Assembly: GCF_041296385.1 (NCBI RefSeq)
Contig: NC_091014.1
Coordinates: 54,578,078-54,642,077, forward strand
Reading direction: 5' to 3'
Source: Aphelocoma coerulescens
Taxonomy: Eukaryota; Chordata; Aves; Passeriformes; Corvidae
DNA: 64,000 bases
This document shows positions 23,901 to 36,400 of this stretch, in pieces. Numbering within the stretch: position 1 is the first letter of the stretch; every line of letters begins with the position of its first letter. The notes beneath the pieces are model-generated. The model searched no databases. It was not told where the DNA came from and saw only the letters and a list, made by a program, of their open reading frames with translations. The translations under genes and the position numbers were made by a program.

Positions 23901-26900
23901 AAGTAACAGCCCTACAGACCTGGGCAGTGGACACCTGGGTGTGATGCAGGACCCAGAGCCTGGTCTATGAATCTGTTTTTCAAGAAGATGGGAAGGTGTC
24001 CTTTACGCTCCTTTCTCTGCTGTGGAAATTGAGACTCAGAGAGGATGTGAGAGCTGTACACACATGCTGATAGTCCCATGGGTACATCACCCTCCTTACA
24101 GTTCACGCTGCTGAGTTTTCCATCGCAGGTGTGCCAGAATTAGACCATCTGCACACACAGGCACCACAATTAGCTGGCAGAGATCACTTGCCACACTGCT
24201 GTGTCTCAAATGCCTGCTGGGCCTCAGACACCATGTCCACAGGCTCAGACAAGGGTGTAGGCACTGGCCTTCCTTCATGTTGCTGAGCCTAAGGATGCCT
24301 ACGGACGCAGAGTGCCAGGCCCAGGGTGACAGCCCAGGTCTTCCTCGAGTGTCTCTAGGGAGGGACTCTGGGTCTGAGCAACCCTTGTGGCACCATGAGC
24401 ACTCATCAGGGAGACAGACATCGACTCCTGGGACCTCTTTTAAAGTTTGACTCTGCTGCTGGGCTCCAGCCCCTCCAGCCAAAGTCCTGTCACCATCTAG
24501 TTCAACCCAAACATAATGAGGAGCCAGGGCTCAGGAACTGAGCAGGGGCATCTCGTGACCATCCCGTGCTCCTCCTCATGAGTTCATAGCAGTGTATTCA
24601 CAGCCAGACAGGCTAAGAGTGAAACTGCTTGAAAGTAGCATGCTCTCCCTCCCACCCTTTTTTCCCCACTTCTCTGTGGCTGTGACCATCACTGTCAAGG
24701 AGTGAAAGTGAACACCCCCTCCATTGCCTCCCACCTCTGGCCCCTGACTTGCCTCGAGTGAAAGTGCCTGTGAATGCCTCAGCCTCCTGACACTTTTGCC
24801 CATGTTCCTCTGTAGCCTACAGGGCTAGGGAATCCCTACTTTTGAACATTTTGTGTATTCATGTGTATATTTGATGTCTACTGCCTTTACCAGGCATATA
24901 CATCAGGACACTCCGTAGGGCAGAATTTGGAAGAAAAGAAATGCAGGAATATCATCTGCTCTGTAGATAGGCTTAGTACTTGCTGCCCAGCATTGTTACT
25001 CCGTTGTGGTACCCGATTCCAGATCTTAAACTCCGTTGCTGAAATGCCTCTCCACTTTGACACAGTGGTGGAGATTAACCTGAGGGCAGTGTTTAGCCTG
25101 CAGCAGCAATATCCTTAGGGATGATGGAGCAGGAGGGAAAAAACCTCTCTCTTACTGCAGCTCAAGTTTGCTGTTTTGATACAAAGTAAAGCCTCTTTTA
25201 GGCCTGTAATGTGAAAAAATTGAATAAAGACCTCACTGATACACTGAGCAGTGGTTTCCCACAAGGCCATTTGAGAGACATTTTTCGGAGTAGAACCACA
25301 GTTTAAGGGGAAAATAACTGCAGATGTAGAACAACAGCGTAGTTTTGAGAAGCGCACGCATACGATTGGCAGGAAACTCAATGCAAAGGTTATAGTTAAA
25401 ACAACATTATTTGGAAAGTACCAGAAATAACTTACAGAGCGTCTCGAGACCTTCACAGTGTATCCTGTCAGGAAGCGAACTTTAGTGGCCACCAGGGCAT
25501 CTCTGTCCTCCTCCCTTCACCTCCTGCTGGTTCTGCGCTCTTTCCACTGCTCCAGTCCAGAGGGCCGTGAGGACAGTCCAAGATGGATCTGCTGAGCCCT
25601 CCACTGAGCTCACCCCGTGAGCTGGGTGGCTTGCAAGGCATCCCAGTTAGCCTGGTATTCTGGTCCCACTGAGAGCCAGCAAAGGCAAGGGATGTCCCCA
25701 GCCTAATGAACACGATGAGCTGGTGAATCGTGGGGTAGTTTGACACCACACAACACTTTTGCCTTCGTGCTTCTTCTCTGTCTCTGTTGCCCTGTTCACC
25801 TTTGCCATTTTGCAGAGACTCTCAGTGGACGTGCAGCTGAAAACGAGCAGTTTCAGCAGCACTGCTCTTCTCTAATGAAAGCTGTGTGAGGGGAAAAAGT
25901 CTTGTGCATAAGTACATGCCTCAGTCTTGAGTATTTTTAAAACTTTTAAAGCTTATGAAACCAGTCTGGCCCAAACAACATCTTTAACCAAACCTCCATC
26001 ATCACACTTTTACCTGCCACTTTAACACTGAACAACAACACTGACTGCAGAGTTTACCCATCCCAGCCACCATTATGGGGACAGGAAGATAAAGACAAGA
26101 ACACCTCGCATGTGTTGCTGACAATGTGGTTTTGTTTGGCTTCTCACATTACAAATGGCACTATTCCTAACAATATCAGTGTAAAGGAGATAAAAAGTGC
26201 TACATTCTCAGTAGCACAACATCTTGGGCAATCAAGTTTGAAAACTGTGCTGGCAGAAAGCATAATTTATATGTGCCAAATGAGGTCTGCACATAGTACC
26301 ATTATCATGTCTCTGGAGGAAACCTCTTATTTATGCCGCACAATTGTTGTTTCAATGCATTTTAAACTGTGTTTGCAAGGCAAATATGCTGAAGAAGTTT
26401 GTGTCCCCACACATCAAGGTTTGGTTGTCTGTTAGCTGATCCGTCAGACCATTCCCTCTCCCTTCACAGTTTTGGAAAAGTCAGTCAATTCCAGTTGCCC
26501 TTGACAAAGAGGTATATCTCTTATTACTCTTGAGCAAGGGTATCTTGATAGAGGAGTGCTGGTTTTCCATTGGCACCCTCTGTGGGAAAGTCTTCAGTGT
26601 GACACCAGTCCTTACTAGATAGAAGAAAATCTGCACAAGAGTCTATCACAGAGAAACAGATCTAGAAAAAAACAGTCTCCAGAGAGGCAAGCTGATCACA
26701 CAAATCCTTGTTTCCAACTGCAGCAGTCACCCATCTCCTAGAGGGCCTGACTACATGTTAAGTTTTCCACTTCCACTGTTTCAGGTACCATAGTGCACAA
26801 TCAATCTCATAAGATTTTTAGATATTAAAAGAAAAACCAGAAAAAAATAGGAAAAAAAAGGAATCAGTGGATTTTTTTCCTTGATAAGCTGAACAGAGCT

Positions 26901-29900
26901 GTGCTTTGTGCTCTTGCTGTCCCAAAGTGGTCTCTGGTCTTAAGCTGTAGGTTTCTGCAGTCTGAAGGACAAACAGGAAAAATGATGGTTAATAGGAATG
27001 CTCCATTGCAGCTGCAATGTCGGTGATACCAAGATCTTACTCATAGAGCACTTCATTGCTTCAGATGAGGATTTCTGTGTCAGAGTAAGCTGCATTCATT
27101 TTAAGAGTTCCTGGCAAAGGCGGGCTGTGGCCTGATGATCCATGCCATTGCAGCTCCATCCCAGTGGGAGCCTCCACAGTGCAGCATACACAGCCAGCGG
27201 TTACCAGAGCAGGAGAGCATACAGCTCATCCTCTCTGCTGCTCCTCCTCAGCAGAGGCTGGCTGGTTCTGATTCCCCAGTTGTCCTCCCCAAGCCTGGCC
27301 ATGACAAGAGTTTTCAGATGCCTAGTAAGAGCATTCAAATGACAGCTCTCAAGACTCCCGGTCCTTGTTGTGCGTGGTGAAGAAAGAGGGGCTGCACTCC
27401 ACTACTGCTGGCTGAGTGAGTGCTTGGTTCTGGATCAGCTGCAATACTTTCCCAGAAATGGCCATGAGGACTGACTACTGCAGCCTCCTGCAAAACAGCT
27501 CTGCCCATGCCTTCAAGCTACTGGTTTGCTCCAACGCTATTTCTTTTTGAGGTCTAGTATCTTCTGAGATCCAGTGTCTGGGCTGGGCTTCCTGTGACTA
27601 AGAACTCATCCTCCTCCTACACCCTTTTTCCACTACCTGAATCCAAGATCCCTTTGTTGTTAAACTCAGTCCCATCCTCCAGGTTTATAGAGCCCTCAAA
27701 CAGGAACTGCCTGGAGACTTGTGATTAGCCTCCGGCAACTTTTGGTCAGCAAAACTTTCTTGCCAGACCTGAGCTTGGGCCTTGAGCTGCTCTAGGAGAG
27801 AAAGATGAGAAGCATGGAGTGTGGTGACCACTGTAAATGTAAGAGGAGACTCTCGGCATCTGACCTCACACCAGTGGCCATCATTGTGCAGCGCAGACCA
27901 GACAGGAAACATGATGTGCTGCACTTCAGAGAATTCTATTTCTGTATGGAAAAGAGAGAGGGGGGTGAGGACACATTTGCAGGTCCGTGTCTATCTGTGA
28001 ACCGGGCAACCATCAGGCTGTGGATTTGCACTTGTACATCTGCCTTGGCTTGGGATGTGAAGGCAACGAAAGGGACTATCTGTCTGCAAAGGTGAGGGCA
28101 CTGGAAGCTTTGGAAGAAGGTGGAAATATTTTTTGTATCCTTGTCTGCCCTGTTGAATGGACAAGCCATGCCAGACAGGCACTGCAGCTACTGCAGGGTG
28201 GCATTGCCAGGCTGGACTAGCTGCAAGGCTTAGGTCAGAGGGGGTGGTTCTTCCTTCTGTGGAGTGAATGGGGTGTTTGGCTGGGTAGGGAGGCAGTGGC
28301 ATGGGTGTTCTTGTGGTGTCACAACATCTGCGAGTGTGAGGGTGTGACTCAAATTTGTTCACACTCAGCGTTGACCTGGTTCTACTCCCACTGCAACCCA
28401 AGATGGATCCTCTAAAACTGGGGCAACGATGTCTGGTTTCATTCAGGTGTGGCTCAGGTCAACAACTCCAGCTATTTTTCACAAAGTGGTCCATGGTATT
28501 TCTACTGTAGACAGACTCCTGTCCCCAGTTTCAAAGTGATCTGTAAACTTGTGCAGACCCTGAGAGCAATATGAGTGAACCACTTGGGTGTCTGAAAGAG
28601 GAAGCTATGGGTCTTGCCAGTATCCCAAGAGGACAGGTCCCTTTTGCTCTCTCTTTTGCCTCCCAGCAATGGTTTAAACTGGTCCCAGTACGTCTGAGCA
28701 GTGCTAACACCTGACCCCTCTAACCCGGTTTCTGCACTTATTGCTTTATCAGCAGGAAGTAGAATGTGGTTTGGGTTTTTTTATTCTTGGCCTTACTAGC
28801 CTTTTCGATACTTCGGGGCCTTGTCTCAGTCTGACAAGGCAAGCAAGCAGCAGCTTCCTGTGCACAGGTGAGAGGGAGAAGACAGAGAGAGACCATGCAT
28901 GTATGACAGAAACAGCTTTGGAGCAGAACTGCTGGGCTGGAGGCACCTCTTCTCTCATGGACATGCGCTGAGCCAGGATACCTGCCTTCATCGCTCTCTC
29001 TTTTTCCCCTCGCCCTTCCCCTCACTGTTTGACAATCAGCACCTGCTGCCATCCAACCTCACAATCCCAGGCACTCCCTTCGTCCAGACTGCTCGGTGAC
29101 TGGAGCTGGAAGGTAAAGGGGGCAATGCCAGCTCTCTCCCACATGGGGGTGGCTGACCTGAAAGCATCTTAGAAGGAGTTTCAATCTGACAAACTGAATC
29201 TCGCCGTTGGGAAGGGCTGAGAACATATTTATCTCTCTGTCTCTCCACAATCCTCTCAAATCATACCCCGCATCTCACTACCACACCGCCCACTTTCTCT
29301 CTCTCCCCTGTCTGCTAATGTGTTGTCATCATGTTTTTCTTCCTCTGAACCTAATCTTTTATCACAACGGGAATTGGTAGTAAGCTCATGCCAGCCCTTT
29401 ATAAACCCTCTCTTCCCACTCCTCTGGCAGTCCCAGCAAGGTCCAGTGGGGCTCCCCTCTTGTTTTGCTCAGGTCTGCCTGAGCTCCAGGGCTGGTGAGA
29501 GGTGAGGGTGGTTCCTTCTCCTGTGGGCAAAGGCAGATCTCAAGGTATGGGTGTCCAGGTGGATGGGGAGAGAGAGTCTTGGATGAGAAGACCATGAGAC
29601 CAGTCTGTCTGATATGGAACATGATTGTACAGGCTTTGTAAGACAAGGAGGCTCCCTGGGTGCCTGGGCTGGATGAGGGCTGCTGCTGAGTTTCCTTATT
29701 ACAAAGCCCAACTTTTCTGATACCTAAAATCATGACTCCTTCCAAGGCAGAGCAAGGGTCTACTTGGAGGGGATGATGCATAGTTTGTGCACAGCTATGT
29801 AATATTTTTTTGATATGGTAAAGCCTTGCCTTTCTAGCACCTGGTAAACACTTTCTTCTCCCTGATTCCCCCCCCGTCCCAAACATGGTATTCAAAATCT

Positions 29901-30377
29901 GCCTCCTAAGCCATGAGCTCTGCAACTAACTTCTGCCAGTTGCATCCAGAGACCCTCTTACTCAGCAAGCACCTAGTTATTTCAGCCCTAGGGTTTACCA
30001 AAAAAAGAAGCTCTTCAAAGCGCAGGCTGTGCGCAGCCGAGGCAGCACTCTCTACCTGAGTCAGCAAGCAGCCTGAGACAACGTGTGCGGACCGCTGTGC
30101 GCTCGCTCACGCGCTTTCAGAAGATATGATTCCTCCAAGCAGCCTCTCTGTGCTGCCCTGTGAGCAGCTTCACTACTGAGCAAAGCACCCAAGGCACAAA
30201 AACAGTGAGGTGCTGAGGGAGAAGTGCAGGCTCCAGAGTGGAAGGGATAGGAGTTTCTGAACCCAGAAGACTGGCACTGCATCCCAGGACCGTGGATGCC
30301 ACCTCTGAGATGACATCTTGACATCTTCCCAAGTTCCACTGCTGAGCTGTGTTGTGGGGGTGTCTTCTCTCTTTCAG
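17937..30377. other. Gene-poor spacer between C1QTNF6 and IL2RB
   Basis: About 12 kb in which no open frame on either strand shows a known domain, codon-consistent conservation or exon-like boundaries that I can tie to a gene. IL2RB 5' noncoding exon(s), promoter and enhancers, and possibly noncoding transcripts, should lie here but cannot be placed from sequence alone. Only simple repeats and low-complexity patches are recognised. Confidence 0.5.
18634..18667. repeat. (ATTC)n tetranucleotide microsatellite, imperfect
   Basis: cattcattcattcatttatt continuing as cattcgtttattcac: about eight ATTC-like units with transitions. Confidence 0.9.
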
Positions 30378-30393
30378 TGTGTCACCAGTACTG

Positions 30394-30475
30394 ATGAAGC
30401 CTTCATTGCTGCTTCTGTCTCACCTCTGCCTGTTCAGCCTCATGCCTCCCTCGTGGGCATCAGACTCGGCGCAAG
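30394..30475 (+). CDS. IL2RB: IL2RB coding exon 1 (signal peptide)
   Basis: Encodes a leucine-rich signal peptide beginning MKPSLLLLSHLC and ending near SWASDSAQ, residues 1-27 plus one base. An acceptor-like ctctctttcag ends at 30377, so 30378-30393 is probably the end of the 5' UTR within this exon. The donor gtaaga begins at 30476. Human IL2RB has a similar ...SWASA signal end. Confidence 0.88.
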
Positions 30476-33400
30476 GTAAGAAGTGATTCCTTTCACCTGT
30501 GCCAGCTGCGTGAACAGGGAGGGGAGTCAGCCAGGGCTGTGTGTGTGCCACAGCATGCTGCTGTACAATGTTTGTGTTGTAACATACAGCCAGAGGAGGT
30601 TGCAATATTACAGGTCTCTTACGAGCACATCAGCCTCCAAGGATATAGAGAAATGAGTGGCTCTGCCTTTCTTACTTGGAGTTGTCCAGCAGAGGAGTCA
30701 GTCTGTAGTTTGGCATGGGGCAGAATTGTCTGGGGTGGTGGTTAATGCCGAGCATCGTTGCTAATTGAGCCACACTGCTGTCCATTTCTTCTCTGCTGGC
30801 AGGTGCCTCCAGCCTCACTTGCTGGTATGACTCACGGGCAGCTCTCTTCTGCAACTGGGACCCGGGCAGGGATCTGGTTGAAGCACCCTGCCAGCTGGAG
30901 ATTTTATCAAAGAATGGTTTTTGTGACAGGTGGGTGACTGGAGAGGCTGAGGAAAAACAATGCCACTTAACAAAAATGTAGGCTTCCCCTTCCCAGGCCA
31001 GGTGTAGTGGAGTCACAGAGCTGAGGTGTTTTGTCTTGAACTCTGTCTCTAACCCCAGGTGGGCTGAGATGCTGGCAACCACTGCTCAGTGTTTGCCATC
31101 TGACGGTCCCAACCTGTCTAGCACAACCCATCTTCCAGCTCCTTGGCTCTATCTGAACTTCACTTTTCAAAAAATCCCTTTTCCTTGTCAGCCACCCTCA
31201 GGACAGAAAGGCATTTTCCATGGAAAATGAGGATGTATGGAGATGGGCTGGAGAAGGATGGAATTGAAGTTATACAGAGGCCATTTGGTGATTGCCAGGA
31301 TGAGATGAGATGTTGCACCCTGAGTAACAATGAATGAAGAAAAAGATTGTCCCACTTCTTTCCCCTGGCTCTTTCACCTCTTCCAGTTCATGGTGTTTTC
31401 CTCTCCCATATGCCTCCCAGCAGAGGGGAGGTGTTTGGCCAGTCATGCAGAGGGGGCTGGCTGACTCTCTGTCACCTCCAAATAGGACATCTGCAGCCAG
31501 GAGGGTTACCAGCCTAGCCCAGGACTGCCCTGGGTGCCTGTCCTAAGGAGAGGCTCACTGTGATTCTGGCATTGAGTGGGTTACTTGTCACTGTCATAGA
31601 GACACCACCAATGGGGTCAGGTTGGCAAATATATCCTGGGGCTGGTGCATGGACCTAGAAAGTTGAAATATTTATGTTGCTCCATGAGTGGGAATCAGAC
31701 ACTGTGGCTGGAACTGGGGCTGGATTTGTTTGACCAGTGCTGTAGGAAAAAACTCCTCCCCACCATCAGCAAGTCCCAGGCCTGATCTGACCTTACAGGC
31801 AGATCAATCAGACACCCCCCAGCTGCATCCCCACAGATGTTCTCCACCCTGCCGCCCCCCATGCCATAGCTCAGCTGGAGTTCTCCAGCCACACTTCTCA
31901 GAGCAGAAGAGAGGTCATGGTGTAGTGCTACCACTTGTGATGTCCTGTTCTGGCTGACTGAGATGTGACCTGGCTCAGAAGGTACATGTCACTCAGTGTC
32001 TGAGATCCTACAGGGCTGTCAGTGGCTGGAAGGAGACCAGTAAGTCCTAAAGGAGCTGAAACAGGCACCTGTCTTCCAGGGCCACGTTGCTGTAGGTGAG
32101 TTTGGGCTCTGCGTGACCTCTGAAATCAACAGGAAGCAGAGAAGATAGGAAGAGGGTTTTGTGAAGTCTTTGAAACTGGAAATCTGCTATTACCTTTGCC
32201 TTGAAATAACAGGGGTACATTGACTTCCATGTGCCAGCACATAAAATCTGCTTGAGTGATACAATGGGGAGAGAAAGTAGGATTAGATCTTTGCTGTAAC
32301 CTGTTCAGCAAATGCAGTAGGATGTAAAATGCTTTGAAAGCCCTTTAGTGTTACATAATATTTGACTAACTACGAAACAACCTTCCCAGCTCACTGGAGT
32401 TATTTCCCCCACCTGAAAAACGCAAGAAGCACTGCACATTACTCAAGGCAGAGGATATGACAGGGCTGAGGAGATGCAACAAAACCTTCAACCAAAACGT
32501 TAATGTGAGTAATTCATCTGGGATGTCCTGGCTAATGACAGGGTGGAAAGGATTTATATATGCATTTTGGGTGTATAAACACTGTGGCATCCAGGAGTAG
32601 TACAAAAAGCCCAGACCTAATCCCTGACTCTGGTTCTGGGATTGGGCTTGGTGTTTTGTGCTGTTGATATACATGACTCCTGTGGGTTCCCCTGAAGGAG
32701 GGATTGGCTTCCTTGTGAGCTGGGCCACGCTGGCCTGACCCATGCAGAAGAGCTGCAGGACAGACAGATCATATGCAGTGTCCCATGTCTCAGTTACCTG
32801 TGTTTGGCCCTAATCTCTTCCTCTGAAGACAGATGGGCATCACCACCAGCTCTGAGGTCACCTCTTGAACTCATTTTCCTGGAAGGGATCAATACCATTT
32901 TCCAGACCATTAGCTACTGTGAAGTGGGGTTAGATGTGTCTAAAGCAAGATGCAACAGCAACACATCATTGGAGATGATGGTGATGCAAATCTGCTATTA
33001 TTCCTTATTTAAATCAGTCATATTTTAGATTCACTATGTATTTCCTTCAGCCATACCCACAGTCACTGCAGTCCCCATGTTTTCAGAAAACACCCACCCA
33101 AATTTGAGCTAATATTTTTATTGATAAAGTCACAACCAGTTCTAACGACAGACAAGCTTTCATATATTTGCATATCATGTGCAAAGACAAATTTCAGGGG
33201 TGGTATATAGCTCCAAAGTCTTTTCTTTCCAATCAAGCTAATTTGTTGCTTATTCAGTACTGTATGGTGTATGTGGCCCTTCAGCATCATTGCATTTCAA
33301 GTGTCATGTTTAATACTAATGCAGTTTCAGTCTTACCAGGGAACTTAAAATGCTTTAGTAAAAATAAAATTTCTCAATAAATGTCACTCATAGACAGCAC

Positions 33401-36400
33401 ATACAGGAATCCCAGGAAATTAATGTATCGCAATATTTTGTGCCCATCTTGCCAACAAACCAAGAAACAATCCAACCATATGAAATATAAATTTTTGGTT
33501 CCTCACTCACCACTGAGGTTTATGCCCTTCCACCACAAATACCTTCCATATTTATTCTCAAGTATTCCTAAGCACCTTATGCATAGGCAATGCTTAGAAA
33601 TCTGAATGCTTATTCACGAGGTTTCATTGTCAGCAGTGGTTAATTTTCCTTGCAGAATCAGTGCTTCACCATTTCAGACCGTCTCGACTTGTCTGTCCAT
33701 TGCCACACTGGAGAGAATAAGAACAAAATACCTGTGGAAATAAAAAACTTCAATCCATTTGCAAATAGTGAGTACTCATCTGTCTTCTGGTCTCTGAAGC
33801 TTCCCCATGAGAGGATAGCTGATTTCCCTTCCTCCTCCACCCCTGTGCAACACCCACAGCTGATTTTAAAGCTTGGTCTTTTGCTTGTCCCCTGCTACAA
33901 TGAGCACAATGCTGACTGCTGCCACTCGCACCTCTGTCATGCCAGCCACATCCTGTCCTGTCCCTTATCTGAATTCAAACAGGTATATCTCAGCTGCCCT
34001 CCTGAAAAATATGTGCTGCTAGAAGGATGGAAAGTCTTGCTGCTCTTCCTCTGCCCCCACACTAGTTATGTGCTTCCACCCTTCTTTAAGACAGCTTTGG
34101 CATGCATCAGTCTTTGCTGAAAGGATTCAGCTCACTAATCCAGAAGAAAAACTTCTTCTTGGGACATTGTTTTGCTGGATATGTGAGTTTACCTGTCTCA
34201 AGATGTCCTGCTGCTGAGGGGCTTGATGTGCAGTCCTGTTATGGGCAGAGTATGGGGATATCAGCCCTGCTTCTTCTCTCTTTCCAGTAAAGCTGAGGCC
34301 TCCAGGAAACCTTCAGCTGGCTAACATAACTGAAAATACCTCCAACCTAACATGGAGCCTGAATATTTCCTCTCACTATTTGGAGGGGAGTCGGGAGTAC
34401 CAAGTGCGGTACCGACACATGAGTCAGTCCTGGGAGGTGAGTAGCAGAGGGAGAAACTGGGACGTGTTACCATATGAATCCTGGATGAATCCTGGTCTTG
34501 TTTATGTCACCCAAGACTTACTCCTGGGCCTCCTCTCAGAATGTAACCAGTTTTGGTGAAGCCGGAGAGAGGATGACAGCCCCCGTTCTTTTATCTGTGT
34601 CACCTGCTGCCAGTGTTTGGTGATGACAAGGAGGCAGATGGGGATCCTATTTTACTTAGTGCTGTCAGAAAAAAAAATTCAGACAGTTCCAGGACAGACC
34701 TGAAAGGGAGGAAAAAAGCAAAGTGAAGAACAATTTTCCTTTAGGGTGAACAAGCAGTGCAGGAGGTGTAAGGTTTTGAGACAGGTCTTCTCTGAGGGCC
34801 TTGGAAAAGATGGGTATGTGAGGTTGTAAACCAAGGTGTTGACGATGTTCTCTCTCCCTGCTCCCAGGAGGCTGCGAACTTGCCCATTGAACAGGACCAG
34901 ATGTGGGCAAATTTTGAGAGACTCTCACCCAACTCGAAATACGAGGCAGCTGTCCGTGCAAGACCGAGTGCCAGAAGCATCTACAAAGGCGTGTGGAGTG
35001 ACTGGAGCAAGCCGATCCTGTGGAGGACACACGCTGACCGTAAGGATCAGTCAGGTAGTCTGACCTGGAGGGGAAAACGGGGACTCAGGGCACACAAGGT
35101 AGAATGGCCAAAACAGGGTGAGAAGCTGAAGGAAGATGTGTAGGGAGGACTGTGTTGACCAAAGAGCCGCAGAAAAGTTGAAAACTGTCCCTCCTGATCA
35201 GTAAGGACAGATGTCTGACCAGCAGAAGCAGTGGCCAGGACTGGCATTTTCCCAGATGCTAATGTTACCTAGGAACATTCTCCCAGCTTCCTAAAATGGC
35301 CCAGTTCAGTGGAAGTATTGATCAGTGAAATGCAGTGAAATGGCTCTCAGCTCCTGAGTTGAAGAACACCTGAGCCTGGGAAGCAAAGTCTCATGGAAAC
35401 TGGGAGAGACTCACTGACTTACTTGCATGATAAGACCCTTTCAAAGAAAGATCTGCTGAGATTTGCACCGGTCACTGCATGAACTTCCAGCCTTGAAAGA
35501 TAATGTCCTTCAGTGAGTCACTGGCTGTGGCCTCTGTCATTTTTTTTCCCAAAAAATAAGCAGGTAGAGGTTATTCCTTCTCATGTTGCCCCCATCCTGC
35601 CCCTGCTCAACCCCTCCCTGTTGTTCCTGGTGTTGGTATAAACAGAGGAGCTATGTTTAGAAAGGGCACAGTGTTGCTGTGGCGATCAAATTTTGACAGT
35701 GTGTGATGTCAGAGAATAGGATACAGCCGCAACCAGTTGTCATAGCAACCAAGACCCAAAGATAACCAGGGTACCAGAGGCAGAGGAGACAAAGTGATCT
35801 GAGTAGCATCTCAAGGACAGGGAAAGAGAGAATGTGCTAAAAATGTCTCCTCTGTCTTTTATTTTCCTCTGTTCTCTCATAACTTCTCCAGAGACTCTCT
35901 GCATGACCAGACCAAGGGACACGAGGGATGGGAGGAGATGAGGGGCAGGCAGAGGAAACAGGCACCAGAATAGCAAGACCAAGCAAAGGTGCACTGGGGA
36001 GATACGTGTGAAAGAGACAGATTAAGGAAAGTTTGAGATGGTGCCAAACAAGCCTGAGGAGTGCTGGCACTGTGGGAACCCAGTCTCTTTGTCCTAACCC
36101 TACAATCCAAGTACTAAAATATGGTGTGAAGCTGTAAACTTTGACTAGGAGGGTTCCTGATGCTTTCCTACACCTCTCAAAAGAAAGAAGCCAGTCCCTT
36201 GATCCCTAGCCTTCTCTATCCTTATCCTCTTGCATTCTCAGAGACCTGTGGACCCCATGACTCCCTCCCCCACTGACCATTAATGCTGTTTCAAGACTCC
36301 AACCCCACTTTTATCTGATTTTAGGAGTCCCTGCTTTCCTTGGCAATGAAACAGACAGGTTGGTGGACACTTCAATCAGCAGCAGACTGTGCCACCTCAG

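Noticed and set aside
31059..31230. Open frame with a good acceptor, apparently extending IL2RB exon 2
   Set aside because: No GT donor in the phase needed to join exon 4, no similarity to IL2RB after its first residues, and a better exon with matching phase and cysteines exists at 32390-32504.
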